A stretch of DNA of 64,000 nt from Roseisolibacter agri (GCF_030159095.1 NZ_BRXS01000007.1:372001-436000), one strand, 5' to 3'. Counted from the stretch's first letter, positions 22,946-34,154 are shown. A program made the numbers and translations. The notes: generated by a model from the letters alone, not told the origin.

Positions 22946-25615
22946 CTAACGCTTCACGTCCGCCAGCGGCACGGTCTCCACGGAGGCACTCGGCGTCCGA
23001 TGGTTCTCCCCCACGGCCAGATCCGCCGCATCCGCGATCGGCGCCGTGGCCTTCTCGTCGACGTCCTGGTCGGGCGCGCGGTCGGCGTTCGGCACGGGGC
23101 TCGGCAGCAGCGCGATGCGCAGCACCTCGTCCATCGACGAGACGAAGCGGAACTCGATGTGCTCGCGCACCTCCTTCGGCACGTCGCGCAGGTCCTTCTC
23201 GTTGCTCTTGGGCAGGATCAGCTCGCGCAGCCCCGCGCGGTAGGCGGCCAGCACCTTCTCCTTCACGCCGCCGATCTCGAGCACCTTGCCGCGCAGCGTG
23301 ACCTCGCCCGTCATCGCCAGGTCGCGGCGCACCGGGCGGCGCGAGAAGACGCTGGAGAGCGCGAGCGTGATGGCGATGCCGGCCGACGGGCCGTCCTTCG
23401 GGATCGCGCCCGCGGGGAAGTGGATGTGGATGTCGGAGTCCTTGAAGTCGCGCGCCTCGATGCCGAGCGTCTCGGCGCGCGAGCGCACGTAGGAGTGCGC
23501 CGCGTCCACGCTCTCGCGCATCACGTCGCCCAGCTGGCCGGTGACCGTCATCCGTCCCGTGCCCGGCATGCGCAGCGCCTCGATCACCATCAGGTCGCCG
23601 CCCGTGGACGTCCACGCGAGGCCCGTGACCGCGCCCACCTCGGGCTCCTTCTCCGCCTCCTCCACCGCGTAGCGCGGCGGGCCGAGGACCTCCTCGACCT
23701 TCTCGCGGTCGAGCACCCACGCGCCCTGCTCGCCGTCCGCCTTGCGACGCGCGCGCTTGCGCATGAGCGTCGCGAGGTTGCGGCTGAAGTTGCGCAGCCC
23801 CGCCTCGCGCGAGTAGCGCGCCGCCACGAACGACAGCACCTCGTCGGTGAAGACGATGTCCTGCTCGGTGATCCCGTGCTCCTCCAGCAGCTTCGGGATC
23901 GTGTAGCGCCACGCGATCTCGACCTTCTCCTCGATCGTGTAGCCGGCGATGCGGATGATCTCCATCCGGTCGCGCAGCGGCCCGGGGATGTCGAAGACGT
24001 TGTTCGCCGTCGCGATGAACAGCACCTGCGACAGATCGAACGGCAGGTTGAGATAGTGGTCGACGAAGCTCTGGTTCTGCGACGGGTCGAGCACCTCGAG
24101 CATCGCCGCCGTCGGATCGCCCGACGGGCCGCCGCCCGACATCTTGTCGATCTCGTCGATCAGGAACACCGCGTCGCGCACCTGCACGCGGCGCAGCGCC
24201 TGGATCAGCAGCCCGGGCATCGAGCCCACGTACGTGCGCCGGTGGCCGCGGACCTCGGCCTCGTCGCGGACGCCGCCCACCGAGATGCGGTAGAACTGGC
24301 GGCCGATGGCCTTCGCGATCACCTCGCCCAGCGACGTCTTGCCGGTGCCCGGCGGGCCGGCGAAGCAGAGGATCGGCCCCGCCAGCGCCACCTCGGTCGC
24401 GCGCGCCTCGCTCGGCGCCGCGTCGGCGTCGACGGGCGGCGTCGCGGGCACGGGCGCGTCCGCCGGGACGGCGTGCTCGGTGCGATCCGCGCGCGGCTCG
24501 TCGTCGTCGGCCAGCGGCGCGGCGTGCGCGGTCGGCGTCATCGCGCGCAGCTTGCGCACGGCGAGGTACTCGACGATGCGGTCCTTCGCCTCGTCCAGCC
24601 CGTAGTGCCGCTCGCCGAGCGCGTCCTCGACCTTCTTGAGGTCGATCGCGCTGTCCTGCTCGCCCGACTTCGCGTTCCACGGCAGCGCCAGCACCCAGTC
24701 GAGGTAGGTGCGCACCACCTGGTACTCGCTGGAGGCGGGCGAGAGCATGCGCAGCCGCTCGACCTCGCGCCGTGCCTCCTGCGCGACCTTCTCCGGGAGC
24801 TTGGCGTCGTCGACCTTGCGCAGGAGGTCCACCGCCTCCTTCTCGCCCGGGTCGGTCTCGCCCAGCTCCGCCTGGATCGCGCGCAGCTGCTGGCGCAGGT
24901 AGAACTCGCGCTGGTGCTGCTCGATCTTGATCTCGGTCTGCTTCTTCACGTCCTCCATGACGCGCGCGCGCGCCACCTCGCGCTCCAGGCGCGAGAGGAT
25001 GAAGCGCAGCCGCTCGCCGACGTCGAGCTTCTGGAGGACCTCGTCCTTGTCGGCGATCCGGAAGTTCATGTTCGTCGCCGCCAGGTCCGCGAAGCGGCCC
25101 GGGTCGGAGACATTCATCTTCAGGATCGCGGGCACCTCGTCGGGGATGCGGTCGACGAGGTTCGCCAGCGTCTCGGCCGCCGACGTCACGCGCGCGACCA
25201 GGTCCTCGACGTCCGCGTCGTCGGGCGGGACCTCGCGGGCCGGCGTGATGCGGGCGACGGGGTACGGGTTCAGCTGGTCGATCCCGTCGATCGTGATCCG
25301 GCGCAGCCCCTGGAGGGTGATCTGCACCGTGTCGCCGGGCAGGTTGATCCGCTCGTGGACGCGGGCCGCGACGCCGACCTTGCCGGTGAACTTGGTGCTG
25401 TCGATCGGCTCGTCGTGGTCGCCGAGGGCGACGACCAGCGCGACGATCACGCCCGGGTCCTCGTTGGCGCGCAGGAGCGCCAGGTTCTCGGGGGCGCCCA
25501 TCTGCACCGCGATCGTGCCGAGCGGGTACACGATGGTCGAGCGCAGCGCCATCAGGGGGAGGACCGGGGGGACCTCGGACCGGAGGATCTCTTCCTTGCG
25601 CTGGGGTCGGGGCAT
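22946..25615 (-). CDS. lon: ATP-dependent protease Lon with an extra linker before Walker A
   Basis: Cytoplasmic AAA+ protease that degrades damaged and regulatory proteins. 889 residues, somewhat longer than usual. N-terminal LON domain (about 17-215), coiled-coil helical part, AAA module with Walker [10 protein letters not shown] (about 420-428), Walker [11 protein letters not shown], and a C-terminal protease domain with catalytic Ser744 in KDGPSAG and Lys787 in GVKEKVLAA. The notable feature is about 50 residues (359-410) rich in Ala, Pro, Asp and Glu between [10 protein letters not shown] and [10 protein letters not shown], where most Lon proteins have about five. The ATG at 25615 (MPRPQRKEE) was chosen; the frame is open for 65 more codons to 25810, but that part is Pro/Ala/Arg-rich spacer-like sequence. 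Confidence 0.93.
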   Translation of the reverse strand: MPRPQRKEEILRSEVPPVLPLMALRSTIVYPLGTIAVQMGAPENLALLRANEDPGVIVALVVALGDHDEPIDSTKFTGKVGVAARVHERINLPGDTVQITLQGLRRITIDGIDQLNPYPVARITPAREVPPDDADVEDLVARVTSAAETLANLVDRIPDEVPAILKMNVSDPGRFADLAATNMNFRIADKDEVLQKLDVGERLRFILSRLEREVARARVMEDVKKQTEIKIEQHQREFYLRQQLRAIQAELGETDPGEKEAVDLLRKVDDAKLPEKVAQEARREVERLRMLSPASSEYQVVRTYLDWVLALPWNAKSGEQDSAIDLKKVEDALGERHYGLDEAKDRIVEYLAVRKLRAMTPTAHAAPLADDDEPRADRTEHAVPADAPVPATPPVDADAAPSEARATEVALAGPILCFAGPPGTGKTSLGEVIAKAIGRQFYRISVGGVRDEAEVRGHRRTYVGSMPGLLIQALRRVQVRDAVFLIDEIDKMSGGGPSGDPTAAMLEVLDPSQNQSFVDHYLNLPFDLSQVLFIATANNVFDIPGPLRDRMEIIRIAGYTIEEKVEIAWRYTIPKLLEEHGITEQDIVFTDEVLSFVAARYSREAGLRNFSRNLATLMRKRARRKADGEQGAWVLDREKVEEVLGPPRYAVEEAEKEPEVGAVTGLAWTSTGGDLMVIEALRMPGTGRMTVTGQLGDVMRESVDAAHSYVRSRAETLGIEARDFKDSDIHIHFPAGAIPKDGPSAGIAITLALSSVFSRRPVRRDLAMTGEVTLRGKVLEIGGVKEKVLAAYRAGLRELILPKSNEKDLRDVPKEVREHIEFRFVSSMDEVLRIALLPSPVPNADRAPDQDVDEKATAPIADAADLAVGENHRTPSASVETVPLADVKR

Positions 25616-25801
25616 CGCGGCTGGACCGGAGGAACGGGAGGCGGCGGCTTTCGGCCTCGGAGCGGGGGGCTCCCCTGCACGACCGATACCCGTCGCGGAG
25701 ATCGGGGGCCGCGCGTCGGGGCGGTCGCCGGCTGGGGACGCGGCGTCCGGCGGGGGAGATCCGGCCGGGTCGGGCCGGTTGTTCCGGAGTCTAAATCGCG
25801 G

Positions 25802-25807
25802 TACTTT
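25802..25807 (+). promoter_or_regulatory. Possible -10 box upstream of ffh
   Basis: TACTTT ends eight bases before the ffh ATG and resembles the TACGTT and TAGCTT boxes found before other genes in this window. The transcript would be nearly leaderless. Confidence 0.25.
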
Positions 25808-25815
25808 CAACGGCT

Positions 25816-27174
<1,359 letters not shown>

Positions 27175-27264
27175 GCGAGCACGACCCGAGTGCGACCCGG
27201 ATCCGCCGGCGTTCGCGAGGAGCTCGGGAGCAGTACCCACCACCTCTGACGGGGTAGTTGTCAC

Positions 27265-27582
27265 ATGGTTCGCATCCGTCTCCGCCGCGTCGGCCGCAAG
27301 AAGGCGCCGGCCTACCGCATCGTCGTCGCCGACAGCAAGAGCCCGCGCGACGGCAAGTTCATCGAGATCATCGGGCAGTACGCGCCCCGCCAGAGCGACG
27401 ACCAGAAGCTCACGATCGACCTCGATCGCGTGAACTACTGGATGAACGTCGGCGCGCAGCCGTCGGACACCGTCCGCTCGCTGCTCCGCCGCGCGGGCGT
27501 GCTGAAGGCCCGCCACGAGACGCGCCTGGCGCAGAAGCTCCAGAACGCGGCCGTCGCGCTCCCCGAGAAGTCGGCGGAGTGA
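27265..27582 (+). CDS. rpsP: 30S ribosomal protein S16
   Basis: Small-subunit ribosomal protein needed for 30S assembly. 105 residues. The N-terminus [20 protein letters not shown] and the central [11 protein letters not shown]...[20 protein letters not shown] region are diagnostic. It starts 90 bases after ffh, with a GGGG tract upstream of the ATG, and is ten bases before rimM. Confidence 0.97.
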   Translation: MVRIRLRRVGRKKAPAYRIVVADSKSPRDGKFIEIIGQYAPRQSDDQKLTIDLDRVNYWMNVGAQPSDTVRSLLRRAGVLKARHETRLAQKLQNAAVALPEKSAE

Positions 27583-27592
27583 TCGGCGCGCC

Positions 27593-28156
27593 ATGACGAC
27601 GTCCATCGGAGGCGGGGGCAACCCCGCCGACGAGCTGGCGATCGTCGGGCGCATCCGGAAGGCGCATGGGATCCGCGGCGAGCTCGTCGTGGAGCCCTAC
27701 ACCAACGAGCCGGCCGCGGTCTTCGCGGCCGGCCGTCGCCTTTTCGGGGGCAATGCCGACGGCCGTCCGCTTCCGCAGTCCCCGGCGCTGACGGTGCGCC
27801 GCGCGTCGCCGCACAAGGACGGCTGGATCGTGCGCGTCGACGAGATCGCCGACCGCACGGCCGCCGAGGCGTGGCGCGAGCGCACGCTGCTCGCCCCGCT
27901 GGCCGAGCTGCCGCCGCCCGGCGACGACGAGGTCTACCTGCACGACCTCGTGGGGCTGCGCGTGCAGCGCGTCGACGGCACCGCGGTCGGCGCCGTGGTC
28001 GACTACTACGAGATGCCGCACGGCATCATGCTCGAGGTGCGCCTCGACGCGCGCGACGGCACCGCGCTCGTGCCGTACCGCCCGGAGATCGTGACCGTGG
28101 TGGACACCGGCGCGCGCACGCTGACGATCGACCCGCCCGAGGGGCTGCTGGAGTGA
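27593..28156 (+). CDS. rimM: Ribosome maturation factor RimM
   Basis: Binds S19 in the 30S head during late assembly and 16S rRNA processing. 187 residues. The N-terminal domain has IVGRIRKAHGIRGELVVEPY, and the PRC-barrel domain has EVYLHDLVGLRV and ALVPYRPEIVTVVD, as in the family. It sits between rpsP and trmD, the usual order; its stop overlaps the trmD GTG by four bases. Confidence 0.95.
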   Translation: MTTSIGGGGNPADELAIVGRIRKAHGIRGELVVEPYTNEPAAVFAAGRRLFGGNADGRPLPQSPALTVRRASPHKDGWIVRVDEIADRTAAEAWRERTLLAPLAELPPPGDDEVYLHDLVGLRVQRVDGTAVGAVVDYYEMPHGIMLEVRLDARDGTALVPYRPEIVTVVDTGARTLTIDPPEGLLE

Positions 28157-29034
28157 GCGAGGCGGAGCGACCGGAAGCCGAGGGCGCGACGCGCCGCTCG
28201 CCGCTGCGCATCAACGTCGTCACCATCTTCCCGCCGTTCTTCGAGGGGCCGCTGTCGCTCAGCATCCCGGCGCGCGCGCGCGCCGCGGGCAGCGTGGAGT
28301 ACCGCATGGTGGACCTGCGCGACTTCACGCACGACCGGCACCGCTCGGTCGACGACTATCCGTTCGGCGGCGGGCCGGGGATGGTGATGCGCCCCGCGCC
28401 GTTCTTCGAGGCGGTGGAGCACATCGGCGCCCGCGCGCCGATCGTGCTGATGTCGCCGCGCGGGCGCACCTTCACGCAGGCGGACGCCATCCGCTTCGCG
28501 CAGGGCGAGGAGCTGACGCTGCTGTGCGGGCACTACAAGGACGTCGACCAGCGCGTCGCCGAGCATCTCGCCACCGAGGAGCTGTCGCTCGGCGAGTTCG
28601 TGCTGAGCGGCGGCGAGCCCGCGGCGCTGGCGATCATCGACGCGGTGGTGCGGCTGCTGCCGGGCGCGATGTCGGACCACGACAGCGCGTACGGGGACTC
28701 GTGGTACGGCCGCGACGTGAGCGCGCCGAGCTACACGCGGCCGGCGTCGTATCGCGGGCACGAGGTGCCGCCGGTGCTGCTCTCCGGCGACCACGCGAAG
28801 ATCGCCGCGTGGCGCGAGTGGGAAGGGAAGCGCCTCTCGGCGCGCCGCGCGGGCGAGCCCGAGCCCGTGCCCGAGACGCCGCGCGGCAAGCGTCCGCGGA
28901 CGCGGCGCGCGCCACGCGTCGCGCATGTCGACGACGCGTCGCGCGCAGCGGATCCATCCGTTATTGTGACGCCGGACACGCCTGAGTCTGTCGGTTCCGA
29001 CAGCCCCGACCTCAGTAAGCGGGCTGAGCAATAG
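28153..29034 (+). CDS. trmD: tRNA (guanine-N1)-methyltransferase TrmD
   Basis: Methylates G37 next to the anticodon of tRNAs ending in CCN or CUN/CGG codon partners, preventing +1 frameshifts. 293 residues, longer than the usual 240-260. Knot-domain motifs: INVVTIFPPFFEGPLSLS, DDYPFGGGPGMVMRP, LLCGHYKDVDQRV, EELSLGEFVLSGGEPAALAI (split here), and YGRDVSAPSYTRPASYRG. The C-terminal extension of about 50 residues is basic then acidic (PRGKRPRTRRAPR..., ending SPDLSKRAEQ) and looks disordered. The GTG start at 28153 overlaps rimM; about 16 leader residues precede the conserved start, so translation could begin slightly later. Confidence 0.94.
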   Translation: MSEAERPEAEGATRRSPLRINVVTIFPPFFEGPLSLSIPARARAAGSVEYRMVDLRDFTHDRHRSVDDYPFGGGPGMVMRPAPFFEAVEHIGARAPIVLMSPRGRTFTQADAIRFAQGEELTLLCGHYKDVDQRVAEHLATEELSLGEFVLSGGEPAALAIIDAVVRLLPGAMSDHDSAYGDSWYGRDVSAPSYTRPASYRGHEVPPVLLSGDHAKIAAWREWEGKRLSARRAGEPEPVPETPRGKRPRTRRAPRVAHVDDASRAADPSVIVTPDTPESVGSDSPDLSKRAEQ

Positions 29035-29049
29035 CAATCGACGCGCGTC

Positions 29050-29065
29050 GGTGATCGCAGTCACA
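29050..29065 (+). promoter_or_regulatory. CRP/FNR-like operator upstream of the subtilase gene
   Basis: GGTGATCGCAGTCACA fits the CRP pattern TGTGA-N6-TCACA (GTGA and TCAC arms six bases apart). It is nearly identical to the site at 34155-34170. A TTTGAT hexamer at 29087-29092 begins 29.5 bases from the site centre, the same distance as the TACGTT box at the other site. Confidence 0.45.
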
Positions 29066-29238
29066 TGACGCGGTGACAGGGCCCGTTTTGATTCGTCCCC
29101 ATCCGTCGCCTGGGTGTCAGCCCGGGCAGCAGATCGGGGTGCAGCTCGGGCCCGACGATCTGTGAGGTGACCGCCCTCGACACCAGTCGACGGGCGCCGT
29201 CCTGCTTGTGGGTCCCCGAGCTCGGAGAACTTCGTTTG

Positions 29239-31836
29239 ATGGTCCGACGCGTTCTTGCTCCCGTCGCCACGCTGGTGGTGACGGTCCTCGCCGCTTGCCA
29301 GGGCGATCTCCCCGCGCCCGTGGCGCCCGACCTCCTCGCGACGTCGTCGCTCGCCGGCGCGCCGCGCCTGGCCCGGAGCCCCGCCGCGAACGAGGTCGTC
29401 CCGGGGCAGTACCTGGTCGTCTTCCGCGCGGGCGTCGCCGACGGCAACGGCCGGTCCGAGGCGAAGGCCGCAGAGAAGATCGCGCGGGCCCGGAAGCCCG
29501 CGAAGCTCAAGCACACGTACTCGGCGGTCATCAAGGGCTTCGCCGCCGAGCTGTCGGACGAGGACGTCGCGGCGCTGCGCGCCGATCCGGACGTCGCCGT
29601 CGTCGAGCCGGATCCGGTCGTGCGCATGGCCGGCTCGCAGGCCGGCGCGACGTGGGGCCTCGACCGCATCGACCAGGCGTCGCTGCCGCTGAACGGCACG
29701 TACAGCTACGGCAACGACGGCTCGGGCGTCACGGTCTACATCCTGGACACCGGCATCAACACCGGGCACGTCGAGTTCGGCGGCCGCGCGGTGGCCGGCT
29801 ACGACGCGATCACCTCGGGCGGCGGCGCGGCGGACTGCAACGGCCACGGCACGCACGTCGCCGGCACGGTGGGCGGCGCGACCTACGGCGTCGCGAAGAA
29901 CGTCCGCCTGGTCGCGGTGCGCGTGCTCGACTGCTCGGGCAACAGCGCGGGCTCGTCGCTGATGGCGGGCATGGACTGGGTGACGCGCCAGAAGCAGGCG
30001 AGCCCCAGCACGCCGATGGTCGCCAACATGAGCCTCGTCGGCGCGGCGTCGTCGTCGTTCGACCAGGCCGTGCAGAACATGATCAACGCCGGCGTCACGG
30101 CGGTCGTCGCGGCGGGCAACTCGTCGCTCGACGCCTGCACCGTGTCGCCGTCGCGCCTCCCCGCCGCGATCACGGTCGGCGCGTCCGACCAGACGGACGT
30201 CTACGCCTCGTTCTCGAACTACGGCAGCTGCGTCGACATCACGGCGCCCGGCGTCGTGATCACGTCGTCGTACATCGGCAGCACGACCGCCACCGCCGCG
30301 ATGAGCGGCACCTCGATGGCGACGCCGCACGTCGCCGGCGCGGCGGCGCTCTACCTCGCCGCGAACCGGACGGCGACGCCCGCGCAGGTCTCGGGCGCGC
30401 TGGTCAACAACAGCGTCACCGGCCGCATCCTCTCGCTCGCCGGCGGCCAGACGAACCGCCTGCTCTCGATCGCCTTCCTCGGCGGCAGCGTCACGGAGCC
30501 CGCGCCGGTCCCGGCGCCGACGCCCGCGCCGTCCGCGGGCACGCAGACGAACCTGCTGTCGAGCGCGTCCGGCCTCGGCTGCCTCGAGGTCGCCAACGGC
30601 TCGACGTCGAGCGGCACGATCGCGACCGTGAACGCCTGCGCCTCGGGCGCGGCCCGGCAGACCTGGACGCTGCCGACGACCGGCAGCACGGGGATCGTCT
30701 CGGTCTACGGCGGCGCGCAGTGCCTCGACGCCTGGGGCGCCGCCGGGACGCCCGGCACGACGCTCGGCACGTGGACGTGCGTGCCGTCCGCGCCGAACCA
30801 CCAGTGGACGCTGACCGCCGACGGCTACCTGAAGGGCCAGAACGGCCTCTGTGCGACGGTGAGCAGCGCCGGCGGGACCGTCACGCTGCAGAGCTGCACG
30901 GGCGCGAGCACGCAGAAGTGGACGCTGGGCGCGACGAGCAGCGCCCCGGCGCCGAGCTCGCCGACGACCTCGACGCCGACGGTGGGCGTGCCGCTGGTGG
31001 TGGCCTCGGGCGCCGGATGCCTGGGCTCGCAGGCCGGCTCGGCGACCAGCGCGGCGGCCGTCACGCTGGTCGGCTGCGTCAGCGGCGCGGCCACGCAGAC
31101 CTGGACGCTGCCGGCAGTGGGCACCACGGGCCTGGTCACCCTCGGCGGCGGCGCGCAGTGCCTCGACGCCTACGGCGGCAGCGGCGCGGTCGGCACCACG
31201 CTCGGCACGTGGACGTGCGTGCCGACGGCGCCGAACCACCAGTGGACGCTGACCGCCGACGGCTACCTCAAGGGGCAGAACGGCCTCTGCGCCACGACGA
31301 CGAGCGTGGGCGGCAGCGTCAGCCTCCAGCCCTGCACCGGGGCGAGCACGCAGAAGTGGACCACGGGCAGCGGCAGCACGCCCGCGCCGGCGCCCACGCC
31401 GGCTCCCGGCACGGGGACGCTGCCGACGACGCGCTTCGGCGCGACGCTCACCGGGGTGGGCTCGGGGCTCTGCCTGAGCGTCAGCGGCAACCAGGCGACC
31501 GCGAGCGCCGTGGTGCTGGCGGGCTGCCAGGGGCTCACGGGGCAGACGTGGAGCCTGGCGGGGCTGGGTGCGACGGGTGTGGCCTCGGCGTTCGGCGGGG
31601 CGCAGTGCCTCGACGCGTACGGCGGCAGCGGCGCGGTGGGCACGACGGTCGGCACGTGGACGTGCGTGGCGTCGGCGCCCAACCACCAGTGGACGCTCAC
31701 AAGCGAGGGCTACCTCAAGGGGCAGAACGGCCTCTGCCTCGGCGTCCGCCAGGGCGCCACGGCCAGCGGCAGCCCCGTCGAGCTCCAGAGCTGCACCGGC
31801 GCCAGCCACCAGAAGTGGACCGCCACGCCGCAGTGA
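29239..31836 (+). CDS. Secreted subtilisin-like serine protease with three ricin-type lectin domains
   Basis: Extracellular or surface S8 protease, 865 residues. The signal peptide ends in a lipobox-like VTVLAAC (Cys20). An I9-type propeptide (about 37-128) precedes the proteinase K-like catalytic domain with Asp170 (YILDTG), His203 (NGHGTHVAGT) and Ser359 (SGTSMATPHVAG). From about residue 415, after a Pro/Ala linker, there are three ricin B-type beta-trefoil domains, each with CLDAYGGSG-like and NHQWTLTADGYLKGQNGLC motifs and QKW ends; these bind carbohydrate in other proteins. The ATG at 29239 (MVRRVLAP) starts the signal peptide; an upstream GTG at 29167 is less likely. It interrupts the trmD-rplS order. 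The lectin repeats share long near-identical DNA (around 30781-30853, 31226-31290, 31678-31737), so they duplicated recently or are homogenised. Confidence 0.93.
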   Translation: MVRRVLAPVATLVVTVLAACQGDLPAPVAPDLLATSSLAGAPRLARSPAANEVVPGQYLVVFRAGVADGNGRSEAKAAEKIARARKPAKLKHTYSAVIKGFAAELSDEDVAALRADPDVAVVEPDPVVRMAGSQAGATWGLDRIDQASLPLNGTYSYGNDGSGVTVYILDTGINTGHVEFGGRAVAGYDAITSGGGAADCNGHGTHVAGTVGGATYGVAKNVRLVAVRVLDCSGNSAGSSLMAGMDWVTRQKQASPSTPMVANMSLVGAASSSFDQAVQNMINAGVTAVVAAGNSSLDACTVSPSRLPAAITVGASDQTDVYASFSNYGSCVDITAPGVVITSSYIGSTTATAAMSGTSMATPHVAGAAALYLAANRTATPAQVSGALVNNSVTGRILSLAGGQTNRLLSIAFLGGSVTEPAPVPAPTPAPSAGTQTNLLSSASGLGCLEVANGSTSSGTIATVNACASGAARQTWTLPTTGSTGIVSVYGGAQCLDAWGAAGTPGTTLGTWTCVPSAPNHQWTLTADGYLKGQNGLCATVSSAGGTVTLQSCTGASTQKWTLGATSSAPAPSSPTTSTPTVGVPLVVASGAGCLGSQAGSATSAAAVTLVGCVSGAATQTWTLPAVGTTGLVTLGGGAQCLDAYGGSGAVGTTLGTWTCVPTAPNHQWTLTADGYLKGQNGLCATTTSVGGSVSLQPCTGASTQKWTTGSGSTPAPAPTPAPGTGTLPTTRFGATLTGVGSGLCLSVSGNQATASAVVLAGCQGLTGQTWSLAGLGATGVASAFGGAQCLDAYGGSGAVGTTVGTWTCVASAPNHQWTLTSEGYLKGQNGLCLGVRQGATASGSPVELQSCTGASHQKWTATPQ
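30766..31737 (+). repeat. Three near-identical lectin-coding DNA segments inside the subtilase gene
   Basis: Segments starting near 30766, 31204 and 31651 each encode GTWTCV..APNHQWTLT.. through GYLKGQNGLC and align almost base for base over about 80 positions. Spacing is about 440 bases, matching one trefoil domain plus linker. Confidence 0.8.
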
Positions 31837-31910
31837 CGGCCGACTGACCGCTTGCCGCGGGCGGTCGATCGCCCGCGGCGGGCCCGCTAGCGTGCGGCGC
31901 CCCAAGTAAT

Positions 31911-31916
31911 TACGTT
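31911..31916 (+). promoter_or_regulatory. Possible -10 box upstream of rplS
   Basis: TACGTT, identical to the hexamer before the OmpA gene (34192-34197) and before the transglycosylase gene (62602-62607). It lies 86 bases before rplS, after the subtilase stop, so rplS may have its own promoter. Confidence 0.3.
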
Positions 31917-32001
31917 GCGATTCTCTTGTCCGTCCGCACCACCCGTATACCGATCGGGCCTGTCCTCCAGCCCGGAAGACCGCCAGCCCGAGGAGCGTCA
32001 T

Positions 32002-32394
32002 ATGCATCCGTTCATCGAGACCCAGAAGGAGTGGCTCCGCAGCGAGATCCCCGCGTTCCGCGCCGGTGACACGCTTCGCGTCAACGTGCGTGTGAAGGAG
32101 GGCGACAAGGAGCGCCTGCAGGCCTTCGAGGGCGTGTGCATCGCCCGCCGCGGCAGCGGCGTCAGCGAGACCTTCACCGTCCGCAAGATCAGCAACGGCA
32201 TCGGCGTCGAGCGCATCTTCCCGGTGCACAGCCCGATGATCGGCAGCGTCGCCGTGGTCCGCCGCGGCCTCGTGCGCCGCGCGAAGCTGTACTACCTGCG
32301 CAACGTGACCGGCAAGGCGGCCCGCATCCGCGAGCGCAAGGTCGTCCGCCCGACGTCCGCCGGCGCGCCGGCCGGCGCCGCGCCGCAGGGCTGA
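32002..32394 (+). CDS. rplS: 50S ribosomal protein L19
   Basis: Large-subunit protein at the 30S-50S interface. 130 residues. [55 protein letters not shown] and [18 protein letters not shown] are diagnostic. The ATG at 32002 is preceded by AGGAG with good spacing, which decides against the in-frame start at 31915. Confidence 0.97.
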   Translation: MHPFIETQKEWLRSEIPAFRAGDTLRVNVRVKEGDKERLQAFEGVCIARRGSGVSETFTVRKISNGIGVERIFPVHSPMIGSVAVVRRGLVRRAKLYYLRNVTGKAARIRERKVVRPTSAGAPAGAAPQG

Positions 32395-32431
32395 GCCGCA
32401 CCTCCACCGTCGCGCGCGAGCGCGGCCGGAC

Positions 32432-33124
32432 GTGCGCTGGAGTGAACTCGAGCGGGCCGTGCGCGTGGCGCACGGCCCGCTCGTCGCAGGCGTGGACGAG
32501 GTGGGCCGCGGCCCGCTCGCCGGCCCCGTGGTGGCCTGCGCCGTCGTCATGCCCGCGGACGCGCGCGCGATCGGCGGCATCGACGATTCCAAGAAGCTCG
32601 ACGCCGAGGAGCGCGAGCGGCTGGCGCGCCTGATCCGCCGCAAGGCGCTGGCGGTGGGCGTGGGCGCCGCGAGCGCCCGCGAGGTGGACGCGCTCAACGT
32701 CTACCACGCGACCACGCTCGCCATGCGCCGCGCGCTGGCGCGGCTGGGCGCCGGCCTGGGCGCCGCGCCCGACCACGTGCTCGTGGACGGGAAGCCGATC
32801 CGCACGCTGGGCGTCGAGCACACGGCGGTGGTCGGCGGCGACGCCCGCTGCTACGCGATCGCCTGCGCGTCGATCGTGGCCAAGGTGACGCGCGACCGGC
32901 TGATGCACGCGCTCGCGCGCCGGCACCCCGCGTATGCCTGGACCCGCAACGTGGGCTACGGCACGCCCGCGCACCTGGACGCGATCGCGCGCCACGGGCT
33001 GACCGCGCACCACCGGCGGTCGTTCTGCGCCCGCGCGCAGATCGAGCTCGCGCTGGAGGAGCCGCCGGCGGCGACGGAGGCGACGCCCGCGGCTGGCGAA
33101 GCGCCCGTCGCGCCGACAGAATAG
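32432..33124 (+). CDS. rnhB: Ribonuclease HII
   Basis: Removes ribonucleotides misinserted in DNA and cleaves RNA-DNA hybrids. 230 residues. Acidic active-site motifs: VAGVDEVGRGPLAGPVVACAV (Asp, Glu), IDDSKKLDAEERERL, VLVDGKPI and ASIVAKVTRDRLM; the C-terminal RNHII motif HRRSFC is present. A short Ala/Pro/Glu-rich tail extends past it. A GTG at 32432 was used; rnhB commonly follows rplS. Confidence 0.94.
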   Translation: MRWSELERAVRVAHGPLVAGVDEVGRGPLAGPVVACAVVMPADARAIGGIDDSKKLDAEERERLARLIRRKALAVGVGAASAREVDALNVYHATTLAMRRALARLGAGLGAAPDHVLVDGKPIRTLGVEHTAVVGGDARCYAIACASIVAKVTRDRLMHALARRHPAYAWTRNVGYGTPAHLDAIARHGLTAHHRRSFCARAQIELALEEPPAATEATPAAGEAPVAPTE

Positions 33125-33178
33125 CAGCGCGCGGCGCCCGCCCAGGGTGTCGTGCGCTTCTCTTTCACCCCCGCGCGC

Positions 33179-34009
33179 ATGCCCGACACGTCCGTCTTCC
33201 GCCCCGGCCTGCTGGACGGGCAGGTCGCCCTCGTCACCGGTGGCGGCACCGGCATCGGGTACGGGATCGCCGAGCTGCTGGCGGGGCTGGGCGCGCACGT
33301 CGTGATCGCCAGCCGGAAGCCCGAGCACCTGGAGCAGGCCGCCGGCCAGCTGCGCGCCGCGGGCGGCGCGGTCTCCACGGTGGCGGTGGACGTGCGCGAC
33401 CCCGAGCGCGTGCGCGCGATGGTGGAGCAGGTGACGAACGAGCGCGGGCGCATCGACCTGCTCGTGAACAACGCCGCCGGCAACTTCTACGCGCCATCCG
33501 AGTCGCTGTCGCCGAATGCCTGGAAGAGCGTGGTCGAGATCGACCTGTACGGCACCTTCTTCTGCTCGCAGGCGGTCGTGCCGGTGATGAAGCAGCAGGG
33601 CGGGGGGCGCATCGTCTCGATCTCGATGACGCTGCACTACCGCGGCTGGCCGCAGATGGCGCACGCGACGGCCGCCAAGGCGGGCGTGGACGCGCTGACG
33701 CGCACGCTGGCGGTGGAGTGGGCGCCGTACGGGATCCGCATCAACGCGATCGCGCCCGGCCCGATCCCCACCGAGGGGGTGCGGAAGGCGTTCACGCCGC
33801 CGGCGGACAGCGGCATCCCCGACGTCTTCGCGGCCGCGGACGAGGCGATGGCGCGCTACGCCCGGAAGGCGATCCCGCTGGGGCGCTGGGGTGCACCACG
33901 CGACATCGCGAACATGGTGGCGTTCCTCGCGTCGCCCGCGGGCGACTGGATCACCGGCGCGATCATGGTGGTGGACGGCGGCGAGTGGCTGTCGAAGGCC
34001 GGCGCGTGA
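33179..34009 (+). CDS. SDR-family oxidoreductase, probable 2,4-dienoyl-CoA reductase
   Basis: NADPH-dependent short-chain reductase, 276 residues. Rossmann motif TGGGTGIG near the N-terminus and NNAAGNF are clear. In place of the usual catalytic Tyr (YxxxK) the sequence reads HATAAKAGVDAL, with Lys but no Tyr; this, and the SMTLHYRGWPQ region, matches the peroxisomal-type 2,4-dienoyl-CoA reductases that act without that Tyr. It would help degrade fatty acids with double bases at even positions. ATG at 33179 chosen; a GTG at 33152 adds nine residues. No beta-oxidation neighbours are in the window. Confidence 0.82.
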   Translation: MPDTSVFRPGLLDGQVALVTGGGTGIGYGIAELLAGLGAHVVIASRKPEHLEQAAGQLRAAGGAVSTVAVDVRDPERVRAMVEQVTNERGRIDLLVNNAAGNFYAPSESLSPNAWKSVVEIDLYGTFFCSQAVVPVMKQQGGGRIVSISMTLHYRGWPQMAHATAAKAGVDALTRTLAVEWAPYGIRINAIAPGPIPTEGVRKAFTPPADSGIPDVFAAADEAMARYARKAIPLGRWGAPRDIANMVAFLASPAGDWITGAIMVVDGGEWLSKAGA

Positions 34010-34154
34010 TCGCGAACTGACGCGAACCGTCGGCATTCCGGGGGAATGACGGCCCGCTGCCTGCCACTGGGCGGGGGCCGGCCGGCCGCGTGACGGCACC
34101 CAGCGCTTCCCGCGTGTCCCGCGTCACCGACCGGCCCGCACGACTGCCAGCACG

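Noticed and set aside
29040-29051. Terminator after trmD (CGACGCGCGTCG)
   Set aside because: A five-base-pair palindrome with two-base centre is too short for an intrinsic terminator.
28006-32697. A 1563-codon minus-strand open frame across trmD, the subtilase, rplS and rnhB
   Set aside because: It is antisense to four well-recognised genes and has repetitive low-complexity composition, an effect of extreme GC content.
34028-34051. Terminator after the SDR gene
   Set aside because: Only CATTCC/GGAATG pair well (six pairs); the outer pairs need a bulge, so support is too weak.
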